A DNA stretch of 64,000 bases from Diadophis punctatus similis (taxonomy: Eukaryota; Chordata; Lepidosauria; Squamata; Dipsadidae). This document shows positions 1-11,339 of this stretch, one piece after another (positions within the stretch are counted from its first letter, which is position 1; each line of letters opens with the position of its first letter). A model generated the notes under the pieces. That model ran no database searches. It saw nothing but the letters and a program-made list of their open reading frames with translations, and was not told where the DNA came from. The translations under genes were made by a program, and so were the position numbers. The stretch covers positions 42,912,496-42,976,495 of the forward strand of contig JALIGW010000003.1 of NCBI GenBank assembly GCA_023053685.1. Direction: 5' to 3'.

Positions 1-24
1 CAACTCTGTTATTCTGTTATTCTA

Positions 25-190
25 CCTTAGGTACAAAGTCAGATGACTGATCTTGAGCTAGTCACACTCTCTCAAAGAGAAGAAAGAAGGCAATGGCAAT
101 TCAGATCCAAAATCTTGCCAAGAAAATTGTAGGGATTGCCAGGAAATCACCAAGAGTCAATATTGATTCAAAAACACACATATACATACT
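25..190 (+). repeat. Sauria-type SINE, 3' part
   Basis: The order CTTAGGTACAAAGTCAG, CTAGTCACACTCTCTCA, GAAGGCAATGGCAA, CTTGCCAAGAAAATTG and CACCAAGAGTCAA matches the body of squamate Sauria SINEs, whose 3' end resembles BovB. The tRNA-derived head and the terminal repeat are missing or decayed. Confidence 0.65.
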
Positions 191-1085
191 CCCTCCCCAA
201 AGAGTCAAGAAGTATGAGTGATATTTGAATTGTGTAAAGTTTTGAAAGGGTGAATTTTTATTCAACAAAGCATCAGTCAGATTGCTTTATCAGATTCTGA
301 GATTGGCTTGATGACATCCGAGCCCTTTCCAACTCTGTGAAATCATCTCATGAAATGTTTTTTTCTTAACCAATTATGATTTGTTTTCAGCCTGTACTGT
401 GCCAATAAAGAGTAATGAGAATAATAAGGATAGGCTTTGTATTCTCTCAGTGGTAGCTGGGAGATCCTAGAAGTCCACTATGGAGAAATGTCTGAAGAGA
501 TTCAACAATCAAAACGAGGACCTGCTCTGAAGCAGCAAATTGAATAAGATAGCTGTGAAATGCTTTGCAGAGTTGCAAAGTGCTATGCAGATTTAGTAGC
601 TTTTTTTGCTGCCTCTGGGGTTGTGATGGAGGATACTTTCACCTTAATCACGATGGGTGACAAATAAATTGGATAAATAAAATAAAGATAAATAAATATG
701 CACTGTTGCATGTAAGGAGAGTGATGAGGGTGGAGATTCAATGCTGTAATGGGGTGACTGTCCCTTGGATGAGTGGTAGCAACCAAAGAGATTGCATCAG
801 CCCACAGAAATGGCAATTAAGAAATTTTCCCCTTCTTTTCAAAAAAATACTTGTCATTTTGGGTTAACGTTAAGGGTGCAGCAAGATAGACTGGCGTCTT
901 ACAGACCTGCAAAAATGTAAAAATATCATAGAGAAATGAGAGAATCAGAGCCCCCAGACTGTCTGGGTGCTCTGGTGCTTTTAAGGCAAGCTCTGGAATA
1001 TCAAACCAAGCAGAGTGAGAGGGAAGGCCTGCAGTGAGGCAGCATTATCCTAGTGACTTGTTTAACGAATGACCTGGATGATTTG
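191..1085. other. Intronic DNA without a recognised feature
   Basis: AT-rich sequence. The short frames here have no recognisable domain or splice context. A weak AAATAAATA-rich stretch near 660-700 could be the tail of an old LINE, but nothing else supports it. Confidence 0.4.
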
Positions 1086-1095
1086 AATTGTTGGG

Positions 1096-1560
1096 TGGCA
1101 TGGGCCTATATGAACCAAAGAAAGAACTACGTCGCCTTCGGCATGACCTAAGCATAGCTCATAAAATTATCTGTTACAACGTCCTTCCTGTCAACGACTA
1201 TTTCAGCTTCAACCACAACAATACACGAGCACATAACAGATACAAACTCAAAGTGAACCGCTCCAAACTTGACTGTAGAAAATATGACTTTAGCAACAGA
1301 GTGGTAAATGCCTGGAACTCACTACCTGACATTGTGGTTTCGTCACCAAACCCCCAAAACTTTACCCTTAGACTGTCCACTGCTGACCTCACCTGATTCC
1401 TAAGAGGTCAGTAAGGGGCGTGCATAAGTGCACCAGCGTGCCTACCGTCCCTGTCCTAATGTTCCCTCTTATCAGTGCTCATTTTATGTATATAAACAAT
1501 GTTATATCTATGTATATTACCAACACGTACTTGACAAAAATAAATAAATAAATAAAAATA
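1096..1560 (+). pseudogene. LINE 3' end (CR1/Rex1-type non-LTR retrotransposon)
   Basis: The frame at 1088-1396 encodes RRLRHDLSIAHKI, then a segment with TRAHNRYKLKVN, CRKYDFSNRVVNAWNSLPD and a stop. This is the typical C-terminal end of the reverse-transcriptase protein of jockey-superfamily LINEs (consensus form RxLRxDLIxxYKI ... RKYxFxxRVVxxWNSLP). A short 3' UTR follows and ends in an AAATAAATAAATAAA tail. The upstream reverse transcriptase is absent, as expected for a 5'-truncated insertion. The superfamily is secure; the exact clade is not. Confidence 0.7.
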
Positions 1561-2489
1561 AAATAAAAGCTGGACCATGAAATGAAAAAGTTGCAAAACT
1601 AGCTGCTCAGGCTGCCAAGCAAACAAACCAGTGGGTCAGCATGGTAGAAAACTTCAGTCAGGCTCTAAAGGGGATTGGTGATGGGGAGAATTGGGCCGGT
1701 AGCATTGAGATGGACATGTTGCCCTGGAATATCTTTACAATGGGCAACTACAGCTCTCCACCTTCTGATACAGAAGCCTGGCTTTTGATCCTGGTAGTCA
1801 GAATTGCTTGGATTTATTCTGTCATTCTGTGTTGCCAGATGAACACAATAGCAGGGGCAAATTCATTGCTAAGCTTCTCTAGGTGTTCTTTTGCATCTGT
1901 GAACGAGCTGTTTCCCTTTCCCCCTGCCCACCTGGATGGTGAAAGAGGTGCTGTTAGGCTTTTGGCTTTGGCTTTAGTGTGGATTAAAGCTGTGAGGAAT
2001 CATAAAACAGACTGGCATGGGACAGCACAAAACCCAGAATGAAATAAAGGGATCTTTTTCATACCAGTTGGATTGGTCTGTGCTGTGAAATTTTCACCAG
2101 GTGATTCTGGATCTTTGGAGAGATTTATGCCTAATATAAATTCATTTGTATCCTTTTATCATGGTGAAATCCATTCATCCAAAATTTTCAATCTGTCATA
2201 TGCATCCAATTAATTTATTGAGAAGCATTCTCTCCATTATTTGATATGAGACCAGGTCAGATAGCAAATCAATTTTATCCTGATTTCAATCTCAAGAATT
2301 GAAAGTACTGTGCAAACAAGGCTGTTTTTCTTTATCCATATACTTATATCTTTTTGGGAATCAGGGTTAAATGGGTCTAGATCAGCTTTCCTCAGTCTGA
2401 TGACTTCTTCTTGTCTTTGGTTTCAACTTCATGTCATGGGACCAGGTTTAATGTATCCATTTTGTGAGAACCAGCATATACTGTATGCA

Positions 2490-2615
2490 TATACTGTATG
2501 TATGTATGTATGTATGTATGTATGTATGTATGTATGGTATGTATGTATGTATGTATACTGCATACTGTATATGTATGTGTGTGTGTGTGTATGTATGTGT
2601 GTGTGTGTGTTTCTT
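2490..2615. repeat. (GTAT)n / (GT)n microsatellite
   Basis: Imperfect GTAT tetranucleotide repeats, interrupted near 2535 and 2555-2570, grade into GT dinucleotides. Frames running through it are artefacts. Confidence 0.9.
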
Positions 2616-2909
2616 GTGTATATATATTTTCTGTTAGCAGTCTGGATTCATGCTTGAGATGGGCAGTCATATAAATTGAATAAATAAACATTTTTTCCTA
2701 GGCTTTGGCATCTTTAACTGGGGATTCTGGACGTTATAATCCAAACAAAACTTGATCTAGAACTACTAACATGGGAAAACCTGGTCTCGAGGGGAAGCAT
2801 TCTTCAAATTTTAAACATAAATAAATATTTCCAGTTCAAATTGTCTGGTTGCTATGACATAATGACAATAATTAAAAGAAGTATTAGACACTTATGTTTC
2901 AGTCTAAAT

Positions 2910-3337
2910 CAGGGGTATCAAACTCAAGGCCCGGGGGGGAGGATCCAGCCCCTGGGGTGCTTAGATCTGGCCCATGGGGCTGCCCTGGAAATGGCGAAGG
3001 ACTGGCCTGCAGTGCCTCTGCCAGTGAAAACGGAGCTCAGGAGAGCTGCACGTGGTTGCCCTTTTCACTGCAGAGGGCTGCAGGAGGCCGTCACAGCCGA
3101 AAATGGAGTCCAGGTGGACTGCGCAGGGGCCCCCAAGCTCTGTTTTTGCTGGCAGAGTGCTAGCAAAACAAACTACTAGCAAAAGTGGATCCCCTCATCC
3201 CCGCCCAGGCCACCACAGGTGCCCCTGACACGAGTGATGTTGAGATGGCCATGCCCACCACGCCACACCACCGGTCCCCCCCAAGGTCAAACACAACCCT
3301 GATGCAGCCCTCAATGAAATCGAGTTTGACATCCCTG
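2910..3337. mobile_element. hAT-type non-autonomous DNA transposon
   Basis: Left end CAGGGGTATCAAACTC and right end GAGTTTGACATCCCTG are inverted repeats. The flanks GTCTAAAT and GAGTAAAT match at 6 of 8 bases, fitting an old hAT target duplication. No transposase is present. Confidence 0.75.
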
Positions 3338-3344
3338 GAGTAAA

Positions 3345-4935
3345 TAATAGTTGTGTCATTTCTAGGTCCAATCAGTAGCTACTTGCAATAATGGCTATGT
3401 ACAATCTCTATGTTCAGAGAAATGCCATATTTACCTAAAAGGAAGATCCTGAGTTTAAATCTAGAGAAAAGCTGAGACAGAAGAAACTTATCTGCCTCCA
3501 TTACATATTAGTAGAAAATCTAAGATGTAAAAGTAAACTCATCTTCTTTTCTTATATTATTTATTATATAATATTGTTTAACCAATATTAAACAATATCG
3601 GTTGTAAACGAGATTAGGACCAAATTTGTTGCTCTTATTTTATACTCTTTTTGTGGCACCTACTTTAGCACTGCAGAAATTGGGGGTTGGATTAAATGGA
3701 CCATTAATGTGATCCATCGTTATTTTTATTTTAACTTATCTGCCATTTTCCTATGCTTGTGCATTTTCCTTCCCCCCCATTGTTCATTTTTATATTTAGA
3801 AACATTTTAAATTTAATCATAAGAGATAATAAATTCACTCAGTCATTTTAAACTATCACCCCCAGTTTCTTTCTGATTTCTTTCTTTCCAACTAATGATA
3901 GTAATCCCAGTTCTTCAATAATGTACTTACATGGTAAGTGTGCTATGACCTAACATTCATGAACAAAACTTCTTAACTGTAGAAATTCTTTGGCACTAGC
4001 CTCTCCTAGAAATTCACAATACTGCAAAGTAATCCATAGGCATCATTACCAGCTCTTTATCTTAATAATACATAGCATTATTTGAGTATATTTTAAGGCC
4101 TTTGTTTTTACGTAGGTGCAATTCAGCAGTCAGAGGAGTGCTATTAAATTATTTGAATTTGTAAGCAAATAAATTATATCTGCATTTGTCTGAGGAATGT
4201 TTGCTTAATAATCAGAAGTGGGGGCAGAGGGGGAATCGCTATTTATTATGGCATTGTTTGAAATAGATAATGCAAGCAGAATGGAGCTCGTTGATTTTAA
4301 TTTTTGGAGGACTATGGAAAAACTTCCTCCACCATCAATCTGACCAGAATCCAAATCTGGTGCTTCCCTGAAACACTGTAACTTGGAAATCTCCTAGGAA
4401 AATTTTGCCTTAAAGGTTAGTTCCAGGTCATCATTTATTCCTTCAGAAGGTTTAGAAAAGGATGTGATGGAACTGTTTATCTTCCCTTCCAATCCTTCTT
4501 TTCCTCTATTGCTTTCCATCTTTTTGACAGCATCACCACCCATCCTGTCAATCAGGCACAAAGCCAATTTGATGTCTCCCACTTATTTACATTTATATTC
4601 AATCCATTGCCAAATTATGCCATTCCTCTCTATTCAACACCGTGAAAGCCATTCCTGGCCTCAACAAAAACAAAACAAAACAAAACAAAAACCTAACTTA
4701 TGCAACTTCACTACTGCAGTCTTCTAATCATTGACTTTTCCTTGTTCTTCTGTATAAAGCTCCGCCAGAAATTTTGAAATATTTACTGATTGTATAATCC
4801 TAGTCTGGAAACTGTCTCAAAGTCTCAAATGTTGCTGAACTATAATTTGCAGCAATACCGGCCAGCATGCTCATTAATAAGCAATAGTGAGAGCTGGACT
4901 TCAATAACTTTTAGAGGGTAGCATGCTTCCCATCC
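3345..4935. other. Intronic DNA without a recognised feature
   Basis: AT-rich unique-looking sequence. It contains an AAAAC-rich stretch (about 4665-4692). I found no exon of the receptor and no repeat family I can name. Confidence 0.4.
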
Positions 4936-4946
4936 TTGATTTAGAC

Positions 4947-5548
4947 CAGTGCTTCTCAAAAATTTTCTGTTACTCCCCCCCTAGGAAGAAGTAAACATTT
5001 TGCACTCCTCCCCCAACTCTCTGATCTGGGCCCCAATGGAATTTTAGTGTTAATATTTATTATTTTACTTATTATAAGCTGCAAGCAAACTATTGGCTGG
5101 GGAAGGCTGCTCTACCCACTTACCTGGGAGTAAGTCACACTGAACTCAGTGGAGCCTGTTTTAGGTTAAGCAGGCATAGGCTACCGTGGTTAGGGCCCTC
5201 TTTTGACAAGGGGCCAGGCCAGCTTAATCAAGCCGATGTTTTGGGGTCACCGGCCTGGCCCATAAGCGCTGCCAGTGCCGGGCACTCACAGTGAATGGTG
5301 TGGAAGGAGGCTTTTGAAAGCCGTTCGAAACTTTCACCCAGCTGCAGAGGATGCTCCTCCTTGTCCAGCAGCAGGTTTGCCACGTGTTCATGGCTACTGC
5401 AGTGCCCGCCGAGAACAACAAGAACCCACGCAGCTGCCCCGCCCCGCCTGGCCGCCCTCTCTTCCGGGCTCGGAGCAGCATGCAACTGGGAAAACACTCC
5501 CCGTCTGGGGGAATCGATCGAGAGGGACCACCTATTTGAGAAGGACTG
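4947..5548. mobile_element. hAT-type non-autonomous DNA transposon with perfect 8-bp duplication
   Basis: The ends CAGTGCTTCTCAAA and TTTGAGAAGGACTG are inverted repeats. The 8-bp sequence ATTTAGAC occurs directly on both sides (4939-4946 and 5549-5556). The 602-bp interior is GC-rich in its right half and its open frames there show no transposase motif. Confidence 0.9.
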
Positions 5549-5556
5549 ATTTAGAC

Positions 5557-6850
5557 TATGATATCCCTTTGTAAGTTGGTTTACTATCTTCTCCTGTATC
5601 TAGCACAATCTCCTTGTTTTTACCTTTAAAATTGTGCCTCCTCTTTTCCTCTCTGCCAGGTCTTATCACACCTTTACCAGTGTAAAATAAGTGCCAGCAC
5701 CATTTTTCCCATCACCACCTCTACTATTATTACCACAGCTTCTATTTTTATTTCTGTCCCTTTTTGGGGGTTCTGCAAAGGTATTTATATACAAATATTA
5801 AGAACAAAGCAATTGAAAAGACAACTCATAATTTTAAAAAGCATCAGGTGAAAATTAATAATAGAGAGTAGGCAATAAAACTATTAAAAGTTTAGAAAAA
5901 CATATCAGTCTTTAAAACCACTTTAAAAGTTGCAAAGAAAGTGTCCAATTAGAAATATCTTTCCATTCTTCCTTGTTTTATTTTTTTTACCTGGAATTTC
6001 CTCCCAAGACGATGAAACTTCTCTCTCCCTATGGTATCTGGGCTGCAAAACCCTGGCCTACCACTAGAGGGCAGCAAAATATAATTGGCTGAGTCCCTTT
6101 GCTGTCATCTGTGGCTGGTCTAGAATTCTGCAGCTCAGATATAGTAAATCAACTCTGAGCTGGTGAGGAGCCTTTGACACAATCCCTCTTTTTAAATCCC
6201 AAATGCAATACAGTTTGTAATTGTGGTCCCCCCCACTCATCATTTTGTGCTGTGTTTATCTCCTTCCTTATGTTGTTTCCAACATTTTCCAAATTTAAAC
6301 TGCTAACTTCTAGAGACAGAAAACTAGGAGCTTTTGATGTTCCCTGTAAGGACCCCACAGTATGATGTGGGATAAGTAATAGAGTGCAATAATGCTATCA
6401 ATGTGAAAATTAGAAACTTCCCATTTCAAATTGGCCTTCAATAGCAATATTTCACTGGCTGATATCCTAAGGCCTCAGGAGGCAACAGGACATAGGGTTC
6501 AACAAGTTGTATTGCAGAGAATAGGTTCATTCTCTCCAATAAAATAATCAACTGAAGACATGACACAGAGCTTGTAGGGAAACTCCATCTTCTGTCATTA
6601 GCATTGATGGTGAACTCTCATGTGCCTGTTAGTCTTACTAATGGAGCTAAGGCAACGGCCTTTTTTGACCATGGGACAAATGTTCAGCATTGTTGACCTC
6701 TTTCATGGGCTGTTGCTTCAGTATTGATTTCCTATAGCCTTTTTGACATGCAACATAACATAGTATGACTAAGATAGCGTGACAAATTGGGGTGTATGCA
6801 ACAGGAAAGGAAAATTGTGTTTCTTTACAACAGGGAAAGATTTTGTGGAA
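5557..6850. other. Intronic DNA without a recognised feature
   Basis: No receptor exon, RNA gene or named repeat was recognised between the hAT copy and the DIRS element. Frames around 6149-6365 lack conserved motifs. Confidence 0.4.
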
Positions 6851-6884
6851 AACGGGGCGTTGTTTCTTCCTGAACGCCCCTTCT

Positions 6885-6990
6885 CGTAGGGCAGAGCTAG
6901 CCTCCAAGATTGGGATGATACAATCCATCAGCCAATCAGGACTGAGTCTGACTCTATAAAAACTGTGCCCCTCATGTGCACCCCCTCTTG
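6885..6990 (-). repeat. DIRS terminal repeat, left copy
   Basis: Segments such as GGATGATACAATCCATCAGC, GACTGAGTCTGACTCTATAA and CCCCTCATGTGCACC occur here. Their reverse complements occur near 12825-12930, next to the right end. Confidence 0.88.
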
Positions 6991-7084
6991 AGACGAAGGA
7001 CGAAGTCAGACCCAATGTGTCAATTCCCCAACGAATTTTATTAATCAGCAGGTAGTCAACGAAGCAAAGGAAACCGCAACCAAG

Positions 7085-7195
7085 GGCGGGACTTGGAGGC
7101 TAGCTCCGCCCTATGAGAAGGGGCGTTCAGGAAGAAACAATGCCCCGTTCTCCATAGTGGGCGGAGCTAGCCTCCAAGATTGGGACATGCCAAAG
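7085..7195 (-). repeat. DIRS internal complementary region
   Basis: The left half (GCTCCGCCCTATGAGAAGG, CGTTCAGGAAGAAACAATGC) is the reverse complement of the outer left end at 6851-6912. The right half (CTCCATAGTGGGCGGAGC, TAGCCTCCAAGATTGGGA) is the reverse complement of the outer right end at 12895-12934. In DIRS elements this region templates the joining of the two ends into a circular intermediate. Confidence 0.85.
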
Positions 7196-7217
7196 CAGTA
7201 ATCCCATTGGGAGGGAA

Positions 7218-8141
7218 CTAAGGCAAACTGGCCAACCCCGGATCGGCCACGACAGATTGTAAGACCCGTCGTCCAAACGCCGCGTCCCTAGCCGCATAAG
7301 TGTCCAACTTGTAGTGCCGGACAAACGGCAAGGGAGAAGCCCAAGTCGCCGCACGGCACACTTCCTCAATGGACGCATTGGTAGCCCAAGCCGCTGTAGT
7401 AGCCGCGCTACGCATGGAATGCGCCGTTAGCCTCGGCGGCCGTGGCATTCCCAGCTGATCGTAGGCGAATGCGATGATCGCCCGAATCCAACGGCCGATA
7501 ACCACGGACGAGGCCTTCTTGCCCATTGACGTGGGGTGGAAGCCTACGAAAAACGCCTCAGAGCACCGGAAGGAAGACGTACGAGACATGTACACCTCAA
7601 TAGCCCGTCGTACATCGAGCGACCTGCCCTGTTGGTCAGCCGACGGAGTGTCCCCAAATGAAGGGAGAACCAATTCCTGTACCCTATGAAAGTATGTGTT
7701 GACCTTAGGGAGAAAACCCGGATCCAGTCTGAGGACAACCCTGTCCGGGTAGATGACACAAAGGTCCGGACGGACGGAGAGGGTGGCCAGCTCTGAAATT
7801 CGCCGTGCTGACGTGATCGCCACCAGAAAGGCAACTTTCCAGGTGAGCAGCCGGAGAGGTACGGAATCCAAGGGCTCATACGGTTCTGCAGTAAGAGACT
7901 GGAGAACCCTGTGTAAGTCCCAAGTTGGATATCGGTGCACCACCGGTGGGGAGATATTAGAAGCCGCCTTGAGGAATCTCTGCACGAGAGGATGGGCCGA
8001 GAGTTGGTCGACCGTTGGGCACGATAGGACTGTCGACAGCGCTGCCAACTGTCGGCGCAATGTATTGGGTGCAAGCCCCCTGTCCAGGCCGGCTTGCAGG
8101 AATTGCAATATGTTGATAACCGAGAGGTCTACGGGTGACAT
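7218..8141 (-). CDS. DIRS tyrosine recombinase (N-terminus frameshifted)
   Basis: A 307-codon frame encodes a lambda-integrase-family tyrosine recombinase, the enzyme DIRS elements use to insert their circular DNA. Residues about 1-95 form the N-terminal SAM-like DNA-binding domain (QFLQAGLDRGLAPNTLRRQL). The catalytic domain follows. The first Arg lies in TSARRISEL (Arg113 or Arg114), the HxxR motif is AHSMRS (His241, Arg244), and FVRHYKL carries the probable nucleophile Tyr277. The true N-terminus is probably longer: a TTRIYAS motif sits just upstream in another frame, and WKTFCDWC precedes the first Met in this frame. This suggests a one-base frameshift near 8180. The copy is therefore likely inactive, though all catalytic residues remain. 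Confidence 0.88.
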   Translation of the reverse strand: MSPVDLSVINILQFLQAGLDRGLAPNTLRRQLAALSTVLSCPTVDQLSAHPLVQRFLKAASNISPPVVHRYPTWDLHRVLQSLTAEPYEPLDSVPLRLLTWKVAFLVAITSARRISELATLSVRPDLCVIYPDRVVLRLDPGFLPKVNTYFHRVQELVLPSFGDTPSADQQGRSLDVRRAIEVYMSRTSSFRCSEAFFVGFHPTSMGKKASSVVIGRWIRAIIAFAYDQLGMPRPPRLTAHSMRSAATTAAWATNASIEEVCRAATWASPLPFVRHYKLDTYAARDAAFGRRVLQSVVADPGLASLP

Positions 8142-8232
8142 GGAGGCACGTGAGCACCAGTCGCAGAAGGTCTTCCAAGTGAGGCGTAAATGCGTGTTGT
8201 AGAGGCCCGGCGAGAGAACAGTAGCGTTTGTA

Positions 8233-8725
8233 TTATGTTCTCCGGGACCCCACGGTGTTGCAGGGTGCGCCGCTCAAGCACCAGGCGGTCAGTTGGTACC
8301 AGCGTGGATCTGGATGCTGCACCGACCCCTGGGAGAGCGACGACCCTGTCGGAGGGATCCGCCAGGGCGGGGCGCTGGATAGCGATTTCAGGTCCGCAAA
8401 CCATGGGCGCCGCGGCCAATGGGGCGCCAAAAGAATCACCTCTGCACCCTCGTCCAAGATCTTGCGGATGACCCGCGGGATCAGCGGGAGCGGGGGGGAG
8501 GTGTAGAGTAGACCCCTGGGCCAGGGACACCGAAGGGCGTCCACGCCTTCTGCTCCGTAAGTTCGGTAACGACAAAAGTACCGTGGCAGCTTCGCGTTCG
8601 ACGGGGTGGCGAAGAGGTCGATGATCGGACGGCCGAACCTGCCCGTGAGCTCCCAGAAGAGGTCCTAATGGAGACTCCACTCTGCGGGGTCCACCTTGTT
8701 GTGACTGAGCTAGTCCGCTGTGCAA
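8233..8725 (-). pseudogene. DIRS pol segment between RNase H and recombinase, broken frames
   Basis: The frame 8544-8233 reads MDALRCPWPRGLLYTSPPLP, then LIPRVIRKILDEGAEVILLA and PHWPRRPWFADL. DIRS and related pol proteins have this block after RNase H. An overlapping frame (8725-8129) carries the start of the recombinase region. At least one frameshift lies between the blocks, so no continuous pol frame remains here. Confidence 0.75.
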
Positions 8726-9189
8726 TTCGATACCCCCGATATGTGCTCTGCCCGGACGGAGAGAAGGTGACGCTCCGCCCAGAGGCCAAAAGCCTTGGCC
8801 TCCGACATCAGGCGACGAGAGACCATGCCCCCCTGCCGGTTGACATGGGCCTTCGCCGTGACGTTGTCAGTCAGCAGGAGCACATGTCGTCCCGCTAGGT
8901 CATGCCGGAACCGTTGGAGCACCAGGTAGATCGCCTTCAACTCTAGGTGGTTGATGGTGAGTGAAGCCTCTGTCCGGGACCAGGTCCCCTGGGCCACCTG
9001 CGAGCCTGTGTGGGCTCCCCAGCCCTGAAGGCTGGCGTCGGTGGTTACCGTGACCCTGGAAGGCTCCAGAAAGGTGCCGCCCTTGGATATCGCCGGGGAA
9101 CGCCACCAGTGGAGGGACCGGTGGACGGTTGGCGGAAGTCTTACCCGGATCGACGAGTTGCTCTGGTGTTTGCGCTGAAAAGGCAACAT
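8710..9189 (-). pseudogene. DIRS RNase H domain (frame-shifted from RT)
   Basis: RNase H removes the RNA template during reverse transcription. The frame has TTDASLQGWGAHTG (first catalytic Asp), LELKAIYLVLQRF (Glu) and LLTDNVTAKAHVNRQGG (Asp), then HISGVSNCTAD, which resembles the closing HxxGxxNxxAD motif of DIRS and related RNase H domains. It overlaps the RT frame by about 50 bases in a different frame, so RT and RNase H are separated by a frameshift. A stop follows immediately. Confidence 0.8.
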
Positions 9190-9956
9190 AAACCATTGTA
9201 GATCTCTGGAGTGCAGTTGGGCCCAGGGTGTAATGTGTATGGCCTCTTGCCCAGGAGGGAGGACAGCAGGTTCAGCGGAACCAGATGTAGCCCGAGGACT
9301 TGACCCACGAGGTCAACTAAGCCGTCCTGGCGCTCCTGGGAAAGATACACCTTGCACTCCAGAGAGTTGATGACCGATCCCAAATGGGTGATCGTAGTAG
9401 AGGGAGTCAACAGGCTCTTCTCGAAATTAACCGAGAAGCTGTGGGCCGCGAGGGCCGCAAGGGTAACCTGAATATCAACCTCTGCCTGCGATGGTGAGGA
9501 CGACTGAATGAGAATATCGTCCAAGTAGCATTGCAGTCTAATTGGACGGGACCGCAAGTCTGCAGCGAGGGCCGCCAGGACTTTGGTGAAAACCCTGGGG
9601 GCGGATGACAGGCCAAACAGAAGAGCGGTGTACTGGTAATGGTCGTTTTGGTAACAGAAGCGAAGGAACTGTTGGTGGGCGGGCCGGATTGGGATATGTA
9701 GGTAGGCCTCGGTGAGGTCTATAGATGCCATGTAATCCCCCGCCCGGATCCCACCAAGAATGGACTGCAACGTGTGCATTTTGATTTTTTTGTATTTCAG
9801 ATGTTTATTAAGACGCTTAAGGTTTAGGACGGCTCTCCACCCGCCTGAGGACTTTTCCACGAGGAACAGAATGGAATAGAAGCCCTGACCCTGCTGGTCC
9901 TCCGGCACCCGCTTGATGGCATCAATGTCCAGAAGGTGCTGGATGGCGGTCAGCAT
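9141..9956 (-). pseudogene. DIRS reverse transcriptase domain
   Basis: The 271-codon frame holds the RT palm and fingers: FYSILFLVEKSSGGWRAVLN and LKRLNKH, then MASIDLTEAYLHIPI (first catalytic Asp), FGLSSAPRVFTKVLAAL and QCYLDDILIQS (the YxDD box as YLDD). The last part diverges after LLSSLLGKRPY, where the frame shifts into the RNase H frame. The N-terminal pol region between this frame and gag (9957-10138) has no clean continuation. All catalytic aspartates are retained. Confidence 0.88.
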
Positions 9957-10138
9957 GAGCGACCGTTTCCGGGGCTTAGAGGACAGGGGGCACCTCAGAA
10001 AAAATCCTGGGGGGGTGGAGATGAAATCTAGGGCGAGACCAGATGTTACGGTCTCGCGAACCCAAGCATCGGTGGTAGTGTCCTCCCATCGCCTGGCGAA
10101 GAAGCGCAGGCAACCCCCAATGGGAGGACCGGGTTCAC

Positions 10139-11335
10139 TTATTTGTAGCGGCGGTAGGGGCGACCACCTGCCCCCCGAAAAGGCTGCTTGGTGTTATCCT
10201 TGCACTTGTCCTGCCCCTGATACTGCCTCCCGCCGTAACAGTTCCTGCTCTGGTTATAGGAAGTACCACGGAATGGGCACTTGGTAAAAGAAGGAGCTGA
10301 GGAAGTAGCCGTAGATGTGGAAACCTTATTCTGCCCTTTGCGAGTGCAATTGGGCAGAACCTTCCTCTTATCCTTTGATTCCACCAGGTAGGGCTCCAGA
10401 GCGTCCCCGAAGAGAGACTGACCCTTCACAGGTGCGATGGCCAGGCGCCATTTGTGGCGAGTGTCCGCTGGCCAGTTCCGCAGCCAGTGCATCCGGCGGG
10501 CCACGACAGAGGCCCCCATAGATCTGGCCGCAAAACGGGCAGCCTGGAGGGTGGCATCCGATGTAAATTGTGATGCTGCCATCAGCTTGTTGATATCCTG
10601 CCTGGCCCAGACATCTGATGGTGGAAGGTGGTCTTGGAGCAGGTTGAGCCAACGAATGGATGTCCGGCAGAAAAACGACGTGGTCGCGGAGGCCCTAAGA
10701 GCCCAAGCGGCCGCTTGGTGTGCGCGCTGTAATGCCTGCTCTGTACGCCGATCTTCGGGTCGTATGAGCTCCTCCGAGTCCCCCGGCAACTGGGCAGTGG
10801 TGTACAACGCCTTGATTGGAGGATCGACCGGCGGAATCGGCAGATGGTCAGCCAAAGCCTGGGCGACGTTGAAATACCTCTTATCCAGGGAAGAGGGCAC
10901 AGCGCCAGCTTGCGGGGTCAGCCACTGCTTGACAACAGAATCTACAAACAGTCGGGGCACCGGAATCACTTCGGCCTGGGAAGTGGTTTCCTCGAAGAGA
11001 GGATCCGCCTCCTCGTCTACTGGCTGTTGTGTTGCGGCCGGAGTGATCTTGGCTGCGGCTCGCGCCTTGTGCAGCAGTGACTTAAAATGATTGGGGTTCA
11101 ACAGACCTGTGGTGACCGGGGCCTCTGGAGCTAAATCCTCATCCTCTGAGAAGTCGAGCTCCTGGGCCCGGTCCTCCGTGTCTGACCCCTGCGACCCCAC
11201 TGACGACTCGTGACCCCCTTCGGACCCTTGATGGCCTGCTGCTGATGCGCGGGGTGTGATCTGAGCGCGAGGCCTTGCCTGAGGAAGGGGTGGATGCGGT
11301 TGCTCGCTTAAGCCCCGCCTCAATCCCTCTTTCAA
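10139..11335 (-). pseudogene. DIRS gag-like protein, N-terminus frame-shifted
   Basis: A 398-codon frame upstream of pol. It starts with an Arg/Pro/Ser-rich, low-complexity segment and an acidic patch (ELDFSEDEDLAPEAP). A conserved-looking core follows (QWLTPQAGAVPSSLDKRYFN, VAQALADHLPIPPVDPPIKA). The basic C-terminus contains YNQSRNCYGGRQYQGQ and ends in RPYRRYK. This layout fits DIRS gag. The frame 11567-11139 encodes FGCPEVQSLIQAAIERGIEA just upstream in another frame and looks like the missing N-terminal part, so a frameshift near 11300 is likely. No zinc knuckle is visible. Confidence 0.7.
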
Positions 11336-11339
11336 TGGC

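Noticed and set aside
1641..2042. A 133-codon frame as an upstream GRM4 exon
   Set aside because: No receptor motif (for example none of the ligand-binding-domain signatures) and no proper acceptor-donor pair in frame.
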